NCBI RefSeq assembly: GCF_029543155.1
Contig: NZ_JARQXA010000006.1
Span: 124,001 to 188,000 of the forward strand
Origin: Sphingomonas sp. HITSZ_GF
GTDB taxonomy: Bacteria > Pseudomonadota > Alphaproteobacteria > Sphingomonadales > Sphingomonadaceae
Direction: 5' to 3'
DNA: 64,000 nt
This document shows, one piece after another, positions 17,373 through 25,424 of this stretch. Positions within the stretch are counted from its first letter, which is position 1, and every line of letters begins with the position of its first letter. A model generated the notes under the pieces. That model had not been told where the DNA came from, ran no database searches, and saw only the letters and a list, made by a program, of their open reading frames with translations. Both the position numbers and the translations under genes were made by a program.

Positions 17373-18425
17373 TTGCCGTTGATTGCTGTTCTTCCCGGTG
17401 ACGGGATCGGGCCGGAAGTGACGCGCGAGGCGCGCCGGGTTCTGGAGGCGCTGGCGCTGGGCCTGGACTTCGAGGAGGCGCCCGTCGGCGGCGCGGCCTA
17501 TCTGGCGACCGGGCGGCCGCTGCCGGACGAGACGCTGGCGCTTGCCAAGAAGGCGAACGCCGTGCTGTTCGGCGCGATCGGCGATCCGCGCTTCGAGGCG
17601 CTCGAGCGCCGGCTGCGCCCCGAGGCGGCCTTGCTCGGCCTGCGCCGCGAGCTCCAGCTCTTCGCCAATATCCGCCCGGCAACCTTGTTCCCGGCGCTGG
17701 CCGATGCCTCGCCGCTCAAGCCCGAAGTGGTGAGCGGGCTCGACATCGTCATCGTCCGCGAGCTGGTGGGCGACGTCTATTTCGGCGAGAAGGGCCGTCG
17801 GCACACGGCGGAGGGTCTGCGGCAGGGATTCGATATCATGAGCTACAACGAAGTCGAAGTGGAGCGTATCGCCCGCGTCGGCTTCGAAATGGCCAAGCGC
17901 CGCAAGAAGAAGCTCTGTTCGGTCGACAAGGCGAACGTGCTCGAGACCTCGCAGCTGTGGCGCGACGTCGTCAACGAGATGGCGACCGAATATCCCGAGG
18001 TGCAGCTCACCCACATGTATGTCGACAATGCCGCGATGCAGATGGTGCGCGCGCCGACGGCGTTCGACGTGATCGTCACCGGCAACCTGTTCGGCGACAT
18101 CCTTTCCGATCAGGCAAGCATGTGCGCCGGCTCGATCGGCATGCTGCCCTCCGCCTCGCTGCGGGCGTGGAGCGGGGACAATGGCATGTACGAGCCGATC
18201 CACGGCTCGGCACCCGACATCGCCGGCACCGGCAAGGCGAACCCGTGCGCGGCGATCCTCTCGGCGGCGATGCTGCTGCGCCACTCGCTCGGCAACGAGG
18301 AAGCGGCGCAGAAGGTCGAGAAGGCCGTCGAGGCCGCGCTGGCCGGCGGCGCGCGGACGGCGGATCTCGGCGGGTCGATGTCGACCGGCGAGATGGGCGA
18401 TGCGGTGCTGAAGGCGCTGGCGTGA
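17373..18425 (+). CDS. leuB: 3-isopropylmalate dehydrogenase
   Basis: This enzyme oxidises and decarboxylates 3-isopropylmalate in leucine synthesis using NAD+. The start is probably the TTG at 17373, with GGGGAG seven bases upstream, giving [16 protein letters not shown]; a GTG at 17316 adds an unconserved prefix. Family motifs seen are [39 protein letters not shown], and the metal and substrate site [20 protein letters not shown] with [15 protein letters not shown]. The predicted 350 residues match the family. The stop overlaps the next gene's GTG. Confidence 0.95.
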   Translation: MPLIAVLPGDGIGPEVTREARRVLEALALGLDFEEAPVGGAAYLATGRPLPDETLALAKKANAVLFGAIGDPRFEALERRLRPEAALLGLRRELQLFANIRPATLFPALADASPLKPEVVSGLDIVIVRELVGDVYFGEKGRRHTAEGLRQGFDIMSYNEVEVERIARVGFEMAKRRKKKLCSVDKANVLETSQLWRDVVNEMATEYPEVQLTHMYVDNAAMQMVRAPTAFDVIVTGNLFGDILSDQASMCAGSIGMLPSASLRAWSGDNGMYEPIHGSAPDIAGTGKANPCAAILSAAMLLRHSLGNEEAAQKVEKAVEAALAGGARTADLGGSMSTGEMGDAVLKALA

Positions 18426-19525
18426 TTCCCGAGCAGCTCGAACTCGCGGTCGTCATCCCGACGTTCAACGAGCGGGCGAACGTGCCGCTGCTGATCGAGA
18501 AGCTCGACGCGGCGCTGGCGGGGCGGAACTGGGAAGCGATCTTCGTCGACGACAACAGCCCGGACGGGACGGCGGACGCCGCGCGCGAACTGGGCCGGCG
18601 CGACGCCCGGGTACGGGTGATCCAGCGGATCGGCCGGCGCGGGCTGTCCTCGGCGTGCATCGAGGGGATGTGCGCCACCGCGGCGCCGTTCGTGGCGGTG
18701 ATCGACGGCGACCTGCAGCATGACGAGACGCTGCTGCCCAGGATGCTCGACGCGCTCGAGGGCAGCGAAGACCTCGACGTGGTGATCGGCTCGCGCTTCG
18801 TCGACGGCGGCGGCACCGGCGAATGGGACGAGGAGCGGGTGGCCAAGTCCGCCCTCGCGACCAGGCTCTCGCGGCGCGTGCTCAAGGCCGACCTATCCGA
18901 TCCGATGAGCGGCTTCTTCATGATCCGCACGCAGATCGTGCGCGACCTGGTGCCGACGCTGTCGGCGATCGGCTTCAAGATCCTGCTCGACATCATGACC
19001 GCGTCGCATCGGCCGCTGAAGTTCCTCGAGCTGCCCTACGTGTTCCGCACGCGCGCGCTGGGGGAGAGCAAGCTCGATTACGTCGTCGCGATGGAATATC
19101 TCATCGCGCTCTACGACCGGATGTTCGGCAAGGTCGTGCCGGTGCGCTTCGTGATGTTCTCCGGCATCGGCGCGCTTGGCGCCTGTGTCCACTTCCTGAT
19201 CCTGGCGCTGTTCTTCCGCGGGCTGAGCTGGCCCTTCGTCGCCGCGACGATCCTCGCCACCGCGGTGGCGATGACCTTCAACTTCTTCCTCAACAATGCG
19301 CTGACCTATCGCGAGCAGCGGCTCAAGGGCTTCGGCCCGATGCTCGGCGGCTGGGTGTCGTTCTGCCTGGTGTGCAGCGTGGGCGCGGCGGCCAACGTGG
19401 GCGTCGCGGCGTTCCTGCACAATGTGCAGCATGGCGATTGGCGTTTCGCGGCGCTGGCGGGGATCGCGGTGGCGGCGGTGTGGAATTTCGCGCTGTCGTC
19501 GCGCTTCGTCTGGGGGCGGTACTGA
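18422..19525 (+). CDS. DPM1-like glycosyltransferase fused to GtrA membrane domain
   Basis: A 367-residue two-domain protein starting at GTG 18422 (GTGA overlap with leuB). Residues about 1-235 are a GT2 domain like dolichol-phosphate mannose synthase: [29 protein letters not shown], the metal-binding [10 protein letters not shown] and [10 protein letters not shown]. Residues about 240-365 are a GtrA-type four-helix membrane domain ([32 protein letters not shown]). It likely transfers a sugar to polyprenyl phosphate and may help flip it. The neighbouring convergent mannosyltransferase at 19663 could use the product. Confidence 0.9.
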   Translation: MIPEQLELAVVIPTFNERANVPLLIEKLDAALAGRNWEAIFVDDNSPDGTADAARELGRRDARVRVIQRIGRRGLSSACIEGMCATAAPFVAVIDGDLQHDETLLPRMLDALEGSEDLDVVIGSRFVDGGGTGEWDEERVAKSALATRLSRRVLKADLSDPMSGFFMIRTQIVRDLVPTLSAIGFKILLDIMTASHRPLKFLELPYVFRTRALGESKLDYVVAMEYLIALYDRMFGKVVPVRFVMFSGIGALGACVHFLILALFFRGLSWPFVAATILATAVAMTFNFFLNNALTYREQRLKGFGPMLGGWVSFCLVCSVGAAANVGVAAFLHNVQHGDWRFAALAGIAVAAVWNFALSSRFVWGRY

Positions 19526-19545
19526 GCTGAAGCCCAAGCAAATTG

Positions 19546-19640
19546 ACGTCATCCCCGCGAAGGCGGGGATCCATTATCGCTGATGTGGCGGCTCTTTCGA
19601 TGACCTGCGTGAATGGATTCCCGCCTTCGCGGGAATGACA
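19546..19640. repeat. Palindromic intergenic repeat, family B
   Basis: The left arm GTCATCCCCGCGAAGGCGGG and the right arm CCCGCCTTCGCGGGAATGAC flank a loop with GGATCCATT/AATGGATTC sub-arms. It lies between two convergent glycosyltransferase genes. Further copies are at 21053, 35863 and 61281. Confidence 0.9.
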
Positions 19641-19662
19641 GGGTAATTGGGATGACGGTCCG

Positions 19663-20964
19663 CTACCGCCAGCTACCCATCCACATCCAGTGCGTGAAGC
19701 CCTGGCTGCTCGCCAGCGGCGCGCCCGAGAGCACCGGGTAGAAATAGCCGAACACCAGCAGCGCGATCGCGGTGAACCATTCCTCATATCCGCGGTTCCG
19801 GCCGCGATCGAAATGAAGGAAGGCGACCGGCAGCACCATGCACAGGAAGATGCTGCTCGGGTAATAATAGTAATAGAAGCCGATCGACTTGGGGATCACG
19901 ACATAGATCGCCAGGCTGCCGGTCCATAGCAGCGCCATGGCGAGCGGTTTGATCGCCTTGTCCTTGAACCAGGCCCAGTAGCAGGCGAGCACCGCGACGA
20001 GACCGCCCCACATGATCAGCGGGTTGCCGATCAGCAGCACGCCGCGCTGGGCGCCGCGATCCCACTCGTAGAAATACCAGATCGGCCGCAGCATCAGCGG
20101 CCAGCTCCACCAGCTCGACTGATAGGTGTGGTGCGGCAGGATCTGCGTCTGCATCTGCCACATGTGGATCTGCTGGGCGAACAGGCCGGAGAGCGAGGTC
20201 AGCGGATCGGTGGTGTAGAGGAAGGCGGGCAGGAAGGTGACGAAATAGGTGACCACGCTGACCACCCCGAGGGCGAGGATCGCGGGGATGGCAGGCAGGC
20301 CGGCCCAGTGGCGCTGGTCCTTGCCCGACAGTGCCGAGAGGATCGGCTTCTTCGCCAGACGGGCGTCGCGGATGCGGATGACGAGGAAGGCGAGGGTGGC
20401 GAGCACGATATAGGGAACGCCCGCCCATTTGACCGCGGTGACCAGGCCCATCAGCACGCTCGCCGCGATCCAGCGCCACCATACCGCCTTGCCGCTCCCC
20501 TGCATCGCCCAGAGGAAGAATACGAGCGCCCAGACCAGCAGCATGCCCAGGAACACGTCGAGCATGCCGGTGCGCGCCTGGACATAGACGGTCTGGCTGA
20601 GCAGCGTCAGCACCGCGCCGACCAGCGCGACGCGCATCCGCCGGGTGAACAGCCAGAGAAAGGCGAAGACGCCGAGCACGGTGGCGGTGCCCGCCAGCGT
20701 CGAGGCGATGCGCCAGCCGAACGGATTGTCGCCGAGCAGCGCCATGCCCGCCGCGATCAGCTCCTTGCCGAACATCGGATGCTCGACGTTGCGCGGGCCG
20801 GAAAGATCGAGCAGCGCCTGCGCCGCCGGGAGATAGTGGATCTCGTCGAACATGATCACGCTGGGCTGATCGAGATGGATCAGGAACAGCGTCTGGGTGA
20901 CGACGGCGAGGAGCAGGGCGACGGTCCAGGGGCGGTCCTGCAGGGCCTTGAGGCGATCGAGCAT
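19663..20964 (-). CDS. GT39 protein O-mannosyltransferase-like membrane enzyme
   Basis: A multi-spanning protein of 433 residues. Family hallmarks are the first-loop acidic pair in IMFDEIHYLPAAQALL, the EHPMFGKELIAAGMALLG loop, WRIASTLAGT, YVQARTGMLDVFLGML, AVKWAGVPYI and the C-terminal-domain signature YQSSWWSWPLMLRPIWYFYE. These fit dolichyl-phosphate-mannose-protein mannosyltransferases (Pmt), which attach mannose to Ser/Thr of proteins during export. The start is placed at ATG 20964: an upstream ATG at 21000 lies inside a family D repeat. The partner DPM1-like gene is convergent next door. Confidence 0.85.
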   Translation of the reverse strand: MLDRLKALQDRPWTVALLLAVVTQTLFLIHLDQPSVIMFDEIHYLPAAQALLDLSGPRNVEHPMFGKELIAAGMALLGDNPFGWRIASTLAGTATVLGVFAFLWLFTRRMRVALVGAVLTLLSQTVYVQARTGMLDVFLGMLLVWALVFFLWAMQGSGKAVWWRWIAASVLMGLVTAVKWAGVPYIVLATLAFLVIRIRDARLAKKPILSALSGKDQRHWAGLPAIPAILALGVVSVVTYFVTFLPAFLYTTDPLTSLSGLFAQQIHMWQMQTQILPHHTYQSSWWSWPLMLRPIWYFYEWDRGAQRGVLLIGNPLIMWGGLVAVLACYWAWFKDKAIKPLAMALLWTGSLAIYVVIPKSIGFYYYYYPSSIFLCMVLPVAFLHFDRGRNRGYEEWFTAIALLVFGYFYPVLSGAPLASSQGFTHWMWMGSWR

Positions 20965-20994
20965 GGCGGGTTGATTAGCCGACCGTTCCGCGTC

Positions 20995-21018
20995 CGTCAT
21001 GCTGAACTTCGTTTCAGG
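20995..21018. repeat. Half copy of family D repeat
   Basis: CGTCATGCTGAACTTCGTTT matches the left arm of the element at 8664. Its CAT provides an in-frame ATG upstream of the mannosyltransferase start. Confidence 0.7.
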
Positions 21019-21052
21019 CGTCGCACCCCAATTCGTCGCGCCCTAACTTCAT

Positions 21053-21134
21053 CGTCATCCCCGCGAAGGCGGGGATCCAGGGAACAGAGCGATGTCCTTC
21101 GTGACTCTGGATCCCCGCCTGCGCGGGGATGACG
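21053..21134. repeat. Palindromic intergenic repeat, family B
   Basis: CGTCATCCCCGCGAAGGCGG at the left and CCGCCTGCGCGGGGATGACG at the right, with GGATCCAGG/CTGGATCC inner arms. Confidence 0.9.
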
Positions 21135-21190
21135 GGAGTTTTTCGGGGATGACGAAGCAGGGCTTGCACGCACCCAAGTCACGACCGGTG

Positions 21191-21219
21191 TTGACGCCCC
21201 GTCCCCCCAGCCGCAAAGC
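21191..21219 (+). promoter_or_regulatory. Possible promoter of metZ
   Basis: TTGACGC matches the alphaproteobacterial -35 form. A 17-base spacer leads to CAAAGC (21214-21219). The ATG begins only nine bases after the -10, so the transcript would be nearly leaderless. The -10 is weak. Confidence 0.3.
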
Positions 21220-21228
21220 ATTTCCGCT

Positions 21229-22437
21229 ATGAAGCGTCATACCGGTCAGGATCGCAGCGTAACCCGCAACTGGAAGCCCGCCACCCAGGCAGTGCGCGGG
21301 GGCACCGCGCGTTCGGAATGGGGCGAGACGAGCGAAGCGCTCTTCCTCACCTCTGGCTACGCCTATGATTGCGCCGGCGACGCCGCCGCGCGCTTCGCCG
21401 GCGAGCAGGACGGCATGACCTATTCGCGCCTGCAGAACCCGACGGTGCAGATGCTCGAGGAGCGGATCGCGCTGCTCGAGGGCGCCGAGGCCTGCCGCAC
21501 CATGGCATCGGGCATGGCGGCGATGACCGCGGCGATCCTGTGCCAGGTGAGCGCCGGCGACCATATCGTCCAGGGCCGCGCCGCCTTCGGCTCGTGCCGC
21601 TGGCTGACCGACAGCCTGTTGCCGCGCTTCGGCGTGGAGACGACGGTGGTCGACGCGCGCGATCCGCAGCAGTTCGAGGATGCGATCCGCCCGAACACCA
21701 AGGTCTTCTTCTTCGAGACGCCGGCCAACCCGACGATGGACGTGGTCGATCTCGAGGCGGTGTGCGCGATCGCGAAGAAGCACGGCATCACCACCGTGGT
21801 CGACAATGCCTTCGCCACGCCGGCGCTGCAGCGCCCGATGGAGTTCGGCGCCGACGTGGTCGCCTATTCGGCGACCAAGATGATGGACGGGCAGGGCCGC
21901 GTGCTCGCCGGTGCGGTCGCCGGATCGGCGCAGTTCATCAACGAGGTGCTGCTGCCCTTCCACCGCAACACCGGCCCGACGCTGTCGCCGTTCAACGCCT
22001 GGGTGGTGCTGAAGGGGCTGGAGACGCTCGACCTGCGCATCCGCCGCCAGAGCGAGAACGCGCTGAAGGTGGGCGGCTTCCTCGAGAAGCGCGTGCCGCG
22101 GATCAACTTCCCGGCGCTGCCCAGCCACCCGCAGCACAACCTGTTCGCACGCCAGATGGAGGCCGCCGGCCCGATCTTCTCGTTCGAGGTCGATGGCGGC
22201 CGCAAGCAGGCGCATGCGCTGCTCGACGCGCTCACGCTGGTCGATATCTCGAACAATATCGGCGATTCGCGCTCGCTGATGACGCATCCCAGCTCGACTA
22301 CCCATTCCGGCGTTGCCGAGGAGAAGCGCTTGGAGATGGGCGTGACCGAAGGCATGCTGCGGCTCAATGTCGGGCTGGAGGACGCGCAGGACGTGATCGA
22401 CGATCTGGACCAGGCGCTGAGGGTCGCCGGTTTGTGA
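21229..22437 (+). CDS. metZ: O-succinylhomoserine sulfhydrylase
   Basis: A PLP enzyme of the Cys/Met metabolism family, 402 residues, converting O-succinylhomoserine and sulfide to homocysteine. The N-terminal WKPATQAVRGGTARSEWGETSEALFLTSGY form is that of MetZ rather than MetB or MetC. The cofactor lysine is Lys217 in YSATKMMDGQGR. Also present are SRLQNPTVQMLE, ASGMAAMTAAIL and ETPANPTMDVVD. No Shine-Dalgarno is evident. The stop shares a base with the apaG start (TGATG). Confidence 0.93.
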   Translation: MKRHTGQDRSVTRNWKPATQAVRGGTARSEWGETSEALFLTSGYAYDCAGDAAARFAGEQDGMTYSRLQNPTVQMLEERIALLEGAEACRTMASGMAAMTAAILCQVSAGDHIVQGRAAFGSCRWLTDSLLPRFGVETTVVDARDPQQFEDAIRPNTKVFFFETPANPTMDVVDLEAVCAIAKKHGITTVVDNAFATPALQRPMEFGADVVAYSATKMMDGQGRVLAGAVAGSAQFINEVLLPFHRNTGPTLSPFNAWVVLKGLETLDLRIRRQSENALKVGGFLEKRVPRINFPALPSHPQHNLFARQMEAAGPIFSFEVDGGRKQAHALLDALTLVDISNNIGDSRSLMTHPSSTTHSGVAEEKRLEMGVTEGMLRLNVGLEDAQDVIDDLDQALRVAGL

Positions 22438-22835
22438 TGGACGCATTGTTCACCGATGCGGCGGAAACGCGCGGGATCACCGTGCGCGTGTCGGTGAGCT
22501 ATCTGCCCGAGCAGAGCGAGCCCGACCGCGGCCGCTGGTTCTGGGCCTATCACATCCGGATCGAGAATGATTCCCCGGTCACGGTGCAGCTGCTGACGCG
22601 GCACTGGATCATCACCGACGGGCGCGGCGCGCGCCACACGGTGGAAGGCGAAGGCGTGGTCGGCGAGCAGCCGATGATCGCACCGGGCGCCAGCTTCGAC
22701 TATGTCTCGGGCTGCCCGCTCGCCACCCCCACCGGCAACATGCAGGGTAGCTATCACATGATCGGCGAGGACGGTTCGGCGTTCGACGTCGCCATCCCCA
22801 AGTTCGCGCTGCACGCGCCGGCGGTGGCGGAATGA
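22437..22835 (+). CDS. apaG: ApaG family protein
   Basis: A 132-residue single-domain immunoglobulin-like beta-sandwich protein (ApaG/DUF525). The family pattern is complete: ITVRVSVSYLPEQSEP, YHIRIENDSPVTVQLLTRHW, the glycine-rich VEGEGVVGEQPMIAPGASF and YVSGCPLATPTGNMQGSY. The biochemical role in bacteria is not settled. It overlaps the metZ stop by one base, so the two are co-translated. The conserved pairing with metZ is common in alphaproteobacteria. Confidence 0.93.
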   Translation: MDALFTDAAETRGITVRVSVSYLPEQSEPDRGRWFWAYHIRIENDSPVTVQLLTRHWIITDGRGARHTVEGEGVVGEQPMIAPGASFDYVSGCPLATPTGNMQGSYHMIGEDGSAFDVAIPKFALHAPAVAE

Positions 22836-22850
22836 GCATTGTCCAAACCT

Positions 22851-22945
22851 CCGTTCGCCCTGAGCTTGTCGAAGGGCCGCCCTTTCTATTTCCGATGGGT
22901 GCTGAAGAAGAACGGTGCTTCGACAAGCTCAGCACGAACGGGGAG
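22851..22945. repeat. Palindromic intergenic repeat, family E
   Basis: CCGTTCGCCCTGAGCTTGTC and the inverted GACAAGCTCAGCACGAACGG bound this element. It lies between apaG and the LysR gene. Confidence 0.85.
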
Positions 22946-22977
22946 GGTGTTGCGCGCCTCCCCGATGAGGTGACGGA

Positions 22978-23769
22978 ATGAAGCGGACCCATCTCCCCCT
23001 CAACGGCCTGCGCGTGCTCGATGCCGCCGCGCGCCATCTGAGCTTCACCCGCGCGGCGGACGAGCTGGCGGTCACGCCGGCGGCGGTCGGCCAGCAGATC
23101 CGTGCGCTGGAGGATACGCTGGGCGTCGTCCTGTTCCGCCGCACCACCAAGGGGCTTGAGCTGACTCCCGAGGCCGAGGCGGGGCTTTCGGCGCTGCGTG
23201 CGGGCTTCCTCCAGTTCGAGGAAAGCGTGCGTGCGATGCAGGCGGGGCAGTCGTCCAAGTCGCTGACCATCGCCGCGCCGCGCGACCTGACCGCCAAATG
23301 GCTGATGCCGCGCCTTGCCGAGATCGCGCGCGAGGATAGCGACCTGCGCTTCGTGCTGGTGCCGGCCGACGATGCGCTCGACTTCACCGAGGCCAATCTC
23401 GATCTCGCGATCCGCTGGGGCGAAGGCCCGGGCGAGCATGAGGGCGAGGCGCTCGAGAGCGACGGCATGGTGACGATCGAGCGGCCGGGCGGCGGCATCG
23501 ACGTGCGCATCTCGTGGCCGGGCTGCATGGCCGAGGACGCCGGATCGCTGGTCCGCGTTGCCGATGCCGGGCTCGCGCTCGAAGCCGCGGCCGAGGGGCT
23601 GGGCCGGGCGACCGTGCCCGAGCTGCTCGCGCGTGCCGACATCGCATCGGGCCGGGTCGTCGTGGTCGGCGAGCCCAAGGGCTCGAAGCTCGGCTATTGG
23701 CTGGTCGCCCCGCTGCCGCAGTGGCGGCAGAAGAAGGTGAAGGCGCTGGTCGACGCGCTGGCGCAGTGA
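22978..23769 (+). CDS. LysR-family regulator with shortened effector domain (GcvA-like)
   Basis: A 263-residue regulator. The N-terminal winged helix (LPLNGLRVLDAAARHLSFTR, AADELAVTPAAVGQQIRALE) is that of the GcvA/AmpR subgroup. The effector domain begins normally (LTIAAPRDLTAKWLMPRLAE), but the usual segment after DLAIRWGEG, containing the second subdomain, is collapsed. The protein is about 35-40 residues shorter than family norm. Ligand sensing may therefore be altered or lost. It overlaps the following GNAT gene by GTGA. The target is unknown. Confidence 0.85.
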   Translation: MKRTHLPLNGLRVLDAAARHLSFTRAADELAVTPAAVGQQIRALEDTLGVVLFRRTTKGLELTPEAEAGLSALRAGFLQFEESVRAMQAGQSSKSLTIAAPRDLTAKWLMPRLAEIAREDSDLRFVLVPADDALDFTEANLDLAIRWGEGPGEHEGEALESDGMVTIERPGGGIDVRISWPGCMAEDAGSLVRVADAGLALEAAAEGLGRATVPELLARADIASGRVVVVGEPKGSKLGYWLVAPLPQWRQKKVKALVDALAQ

Positions 23770-24299
23770 GCGCACCGCGCGAGACGGCGGTGCTGGAAAC
23801 CGCGCGTCTGCGCCTGCGCCCACGCACCCCGGACGATGCCGAGGCGCTGTTTCCCAGCCTTTCCGATGCCGGGCTGATGCATTTCTGGTCGGGCCCGCCG
23901 CATGCCGATGTCGCGCAGACCCGCGCCGAGTTCGCCCGGGCGCGGCCCGAATGGCGCGCCTGGGCGATCACGCTGAAGGGCGAGGACCGTGCGATCGGCG
24001 TGGTCGCCGCGGGTGAGAAGCGCCAGGGCAACGTCTCCGAGCTCGGCTATATGCTCGCCCGCGCGCATTGGGGCAGCGGCATCGCCGCCGAGGCGGTGGG
24101 CGCGGTGATCGACCGGATCTTCGCCGAGGGGCAACGCCGGGTCTTCGCCGATACCGATCCCGAGAATCTGGCCTCGCGCGCGCTGCTCGAGCGGCTGGGC
24201 TTCCGGCTCGAAGGGCTGCTGCGCGGCGAATGGGAAACGCATATCGGCGTGCGCGACACTGCGCTCTACGGGCTGTTGCGCGACGACTGGACGCGATAG
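23766..24299 (+). CDS. GNAT acetyltransferase, RimJ/RimL type
   Basis: A 177-residue GNAT protein starting with GTG overlapping the LysR stop. The pattern is ETARLRLRPRTPDDAEALFP at the N-terminus, the acetyl-CoA loop region LGYMLARAHWGSGIAAEAVG and the C-terminal NLASRALLERLGFRLEGLLR. These are typical of RimJ/RimL enzymes that acetylate the alpha-amino group of ribosomal proteins or small molecules. The substrate is unknown. Coupling with the LysR gene suggests co-regulation. Confidence 0.88.
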   Translation: MSAPRETAVLETARLRLRPRTPDDAEALFPSLSDAGLMHFWSGPPHADVAQTRAEFARARPEWRAWAITLKGEDRAIGVVAAGEKRQGNVSELGYMLARAHWGSGIAAEAVGAVIDRIFAEGQRRVFADTDPENLASRALLERLGFRLEGLLRGEWETHIGVRDTALYGLLRDDWTR

Positions 24300-24330
24300 A
24301 AACGCCTCCTGAAAGAGGAGGGAGTCCATC

Positions 24331-25164
24331 ATGCCGCAAAGCCCCTGGAGCCATAGCCGCAGCGCCGGCATCGCCGACGATATCGATTTCGAGATCAAGG
24401 GGCAGGAGCTCCAGTTCGTCGAGATCGAGCTCGATCCGGGCGAAAGCGCGGTGGCCGAGGCGGGCGCGCTGGTGTGGAAGGATGCCAGCGTCGGCATGAC
24501 GACGGTGTTCGGCGACGGCAGCGGCCAGCAGGGCGGCGGCTTCATGGGCGCGCTGCTCGGCGCGGGCAAACGCCTGGTCACCGGCGAAAGCCTGTTCACC
24601 ACCGTCTTCACGCACAACGGATCGGGCAAGGCGCGCGTGGCGTTCGCGGCGCCGGTGCCGGGCGCGATCGTGCCGCTCAAGCTCGACCAGATCGGCGGCA
24701 CGCTGATCTGCCAGAAGGACGCGTTCCTCTGCGCCGCCAAGGGCGTGTCGATGGGCATCGCCTTCCAGCGCCGGATCATGACCGGGCTGTTCGGCGGCGA
24801 GGGCTTCATCATGCAGAAGCTAGACGGCGACGGCTGGGTGTTCGTCCAGTTCGGCGGCATGGTGGTCGAGCGCGAGCTGGCCCCGGGCGAGGAACTGCAC
24901 GTCGATACCGGCTGTGTCGCGGCGTTCACGCCGTCGGTGGAGTTCGACCTGATCAGCGCCGGCGGCGTGCGCAGCATGATCTTCGGTGGCGAGGGGCTGT
25001 TCTTCGCGCGGCTGCGGGGCCCCGGCAAGGTGTGGATCCAGTCGCTGCCCTTCTCACGCCTCGCCGGGCGGATGATGGCGGCGGCCTCGTCCTATGGCGG
25101 GCAGAATCGCGGAGAGGGTTCGGTGCTTGGCGGGCTGGGCGACCTGATCGGAGGCAATCGTTGA
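24331..25164 (+). CDS. AIM24/TIGR00266 family protein
   Basis: A 277-residue protein of the AIM24 family, a beta-helical or double-psi type fold known from yeast mitochondria and widespread in bacteria, without a fixed function. Signatures seen are the early DIDFEIKGQELQFVEIELDP and AVAEAGALVWKD, a central Gly-rich GQQGGGFMGALLGAGKRL, and the conserved GGEGLFFARLRGPGKVWIQS near the C-terminus. A good Shine-Dalgarno (GGAGGGAG) lies upstream. Its stop overlaps the TTG of the next gene. Confidence 0.88.
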   Translation: MPQSPWSHSRSAGIADDIDFEIKGQELQFVEIELDPGESAVAEAGALVWKDASVGMTTVFGDGSGQQGGGFMGALLGAGKRLVTGESLFTTVFTHNGSGKARVAFAAPVPGAIVPLKLDQIGGTLICQKDAFLCAAKGVSMGIAFQRRIMTGLFGGEGFIMQKLDGDGWVFVQFGGMVVERELAPGEELHVDTGCVAAFTPSVEFDLISAGGVRSMIFGGEGLFFARLRGPGKVWIQSLPFSRLAGRMMAAASSYGGQNRGEGSVLGGLGDLIGGNR

Positions 25165-25424
25165 GTCGTCCGATCCCCAATCTCAACAACCCCGAAGAGC
25201 GCCGCGCCTATCGTCGCGAGCTGATGGCCGTGGCTAGGGGGCCACGGCGGATCGGCGTGGCGCTGGCGGTGCTCGGATCGGCGCTGATCCTGGTCAACGC
25301 CTATTGGACGCCGATCCCGAACCTGGTCACCCTCGCCGCGATCGTCGCCGGCTTTGCGCTGATGCTGATGGGGATCGGCATGCGCACCCAGTACCACAAG
25401 CGGCGGATGCGCGGGGAGATCTAG
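25161..25424 (+). CDS. Small two-span membrane protein coupled to AIM24 gene
   Basis: An 87-residue protein starting at TTG 25161, supported by GGAGG eight bases upstream and by the TTGA overlap with the AIM24 stop. A charged N-terminus (NNPEERRAYRRELMAVARGP) is followed by two hydrophobic segments (IGVALAVLGSALILVNAYW and LVTLAAIVAGFALMLMGIGM) and a basic tail. No family recognised. The tight coupling suggests a partner or anchor for the AIM24 protein. Its stop codon shares the CTAG palindrome with the convergent gene's stop. Confidence 0.75.
   Translation: MSRPIPNLNNPEERRAYRRELMAVARGPRRIGVALAVLGSALILVNAYWTPIPNLVTLAAIVAGFALMLMGIGMRTQYHKRRMRGEI

Noticed and set aside
21150..21228. SAM-II or SAM/SAH riboswitch before metZ
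   Set aside because: No conserved AUAAA/GCUAAA-type core or pseudoknot halves were visible between the repeat and the ATG.
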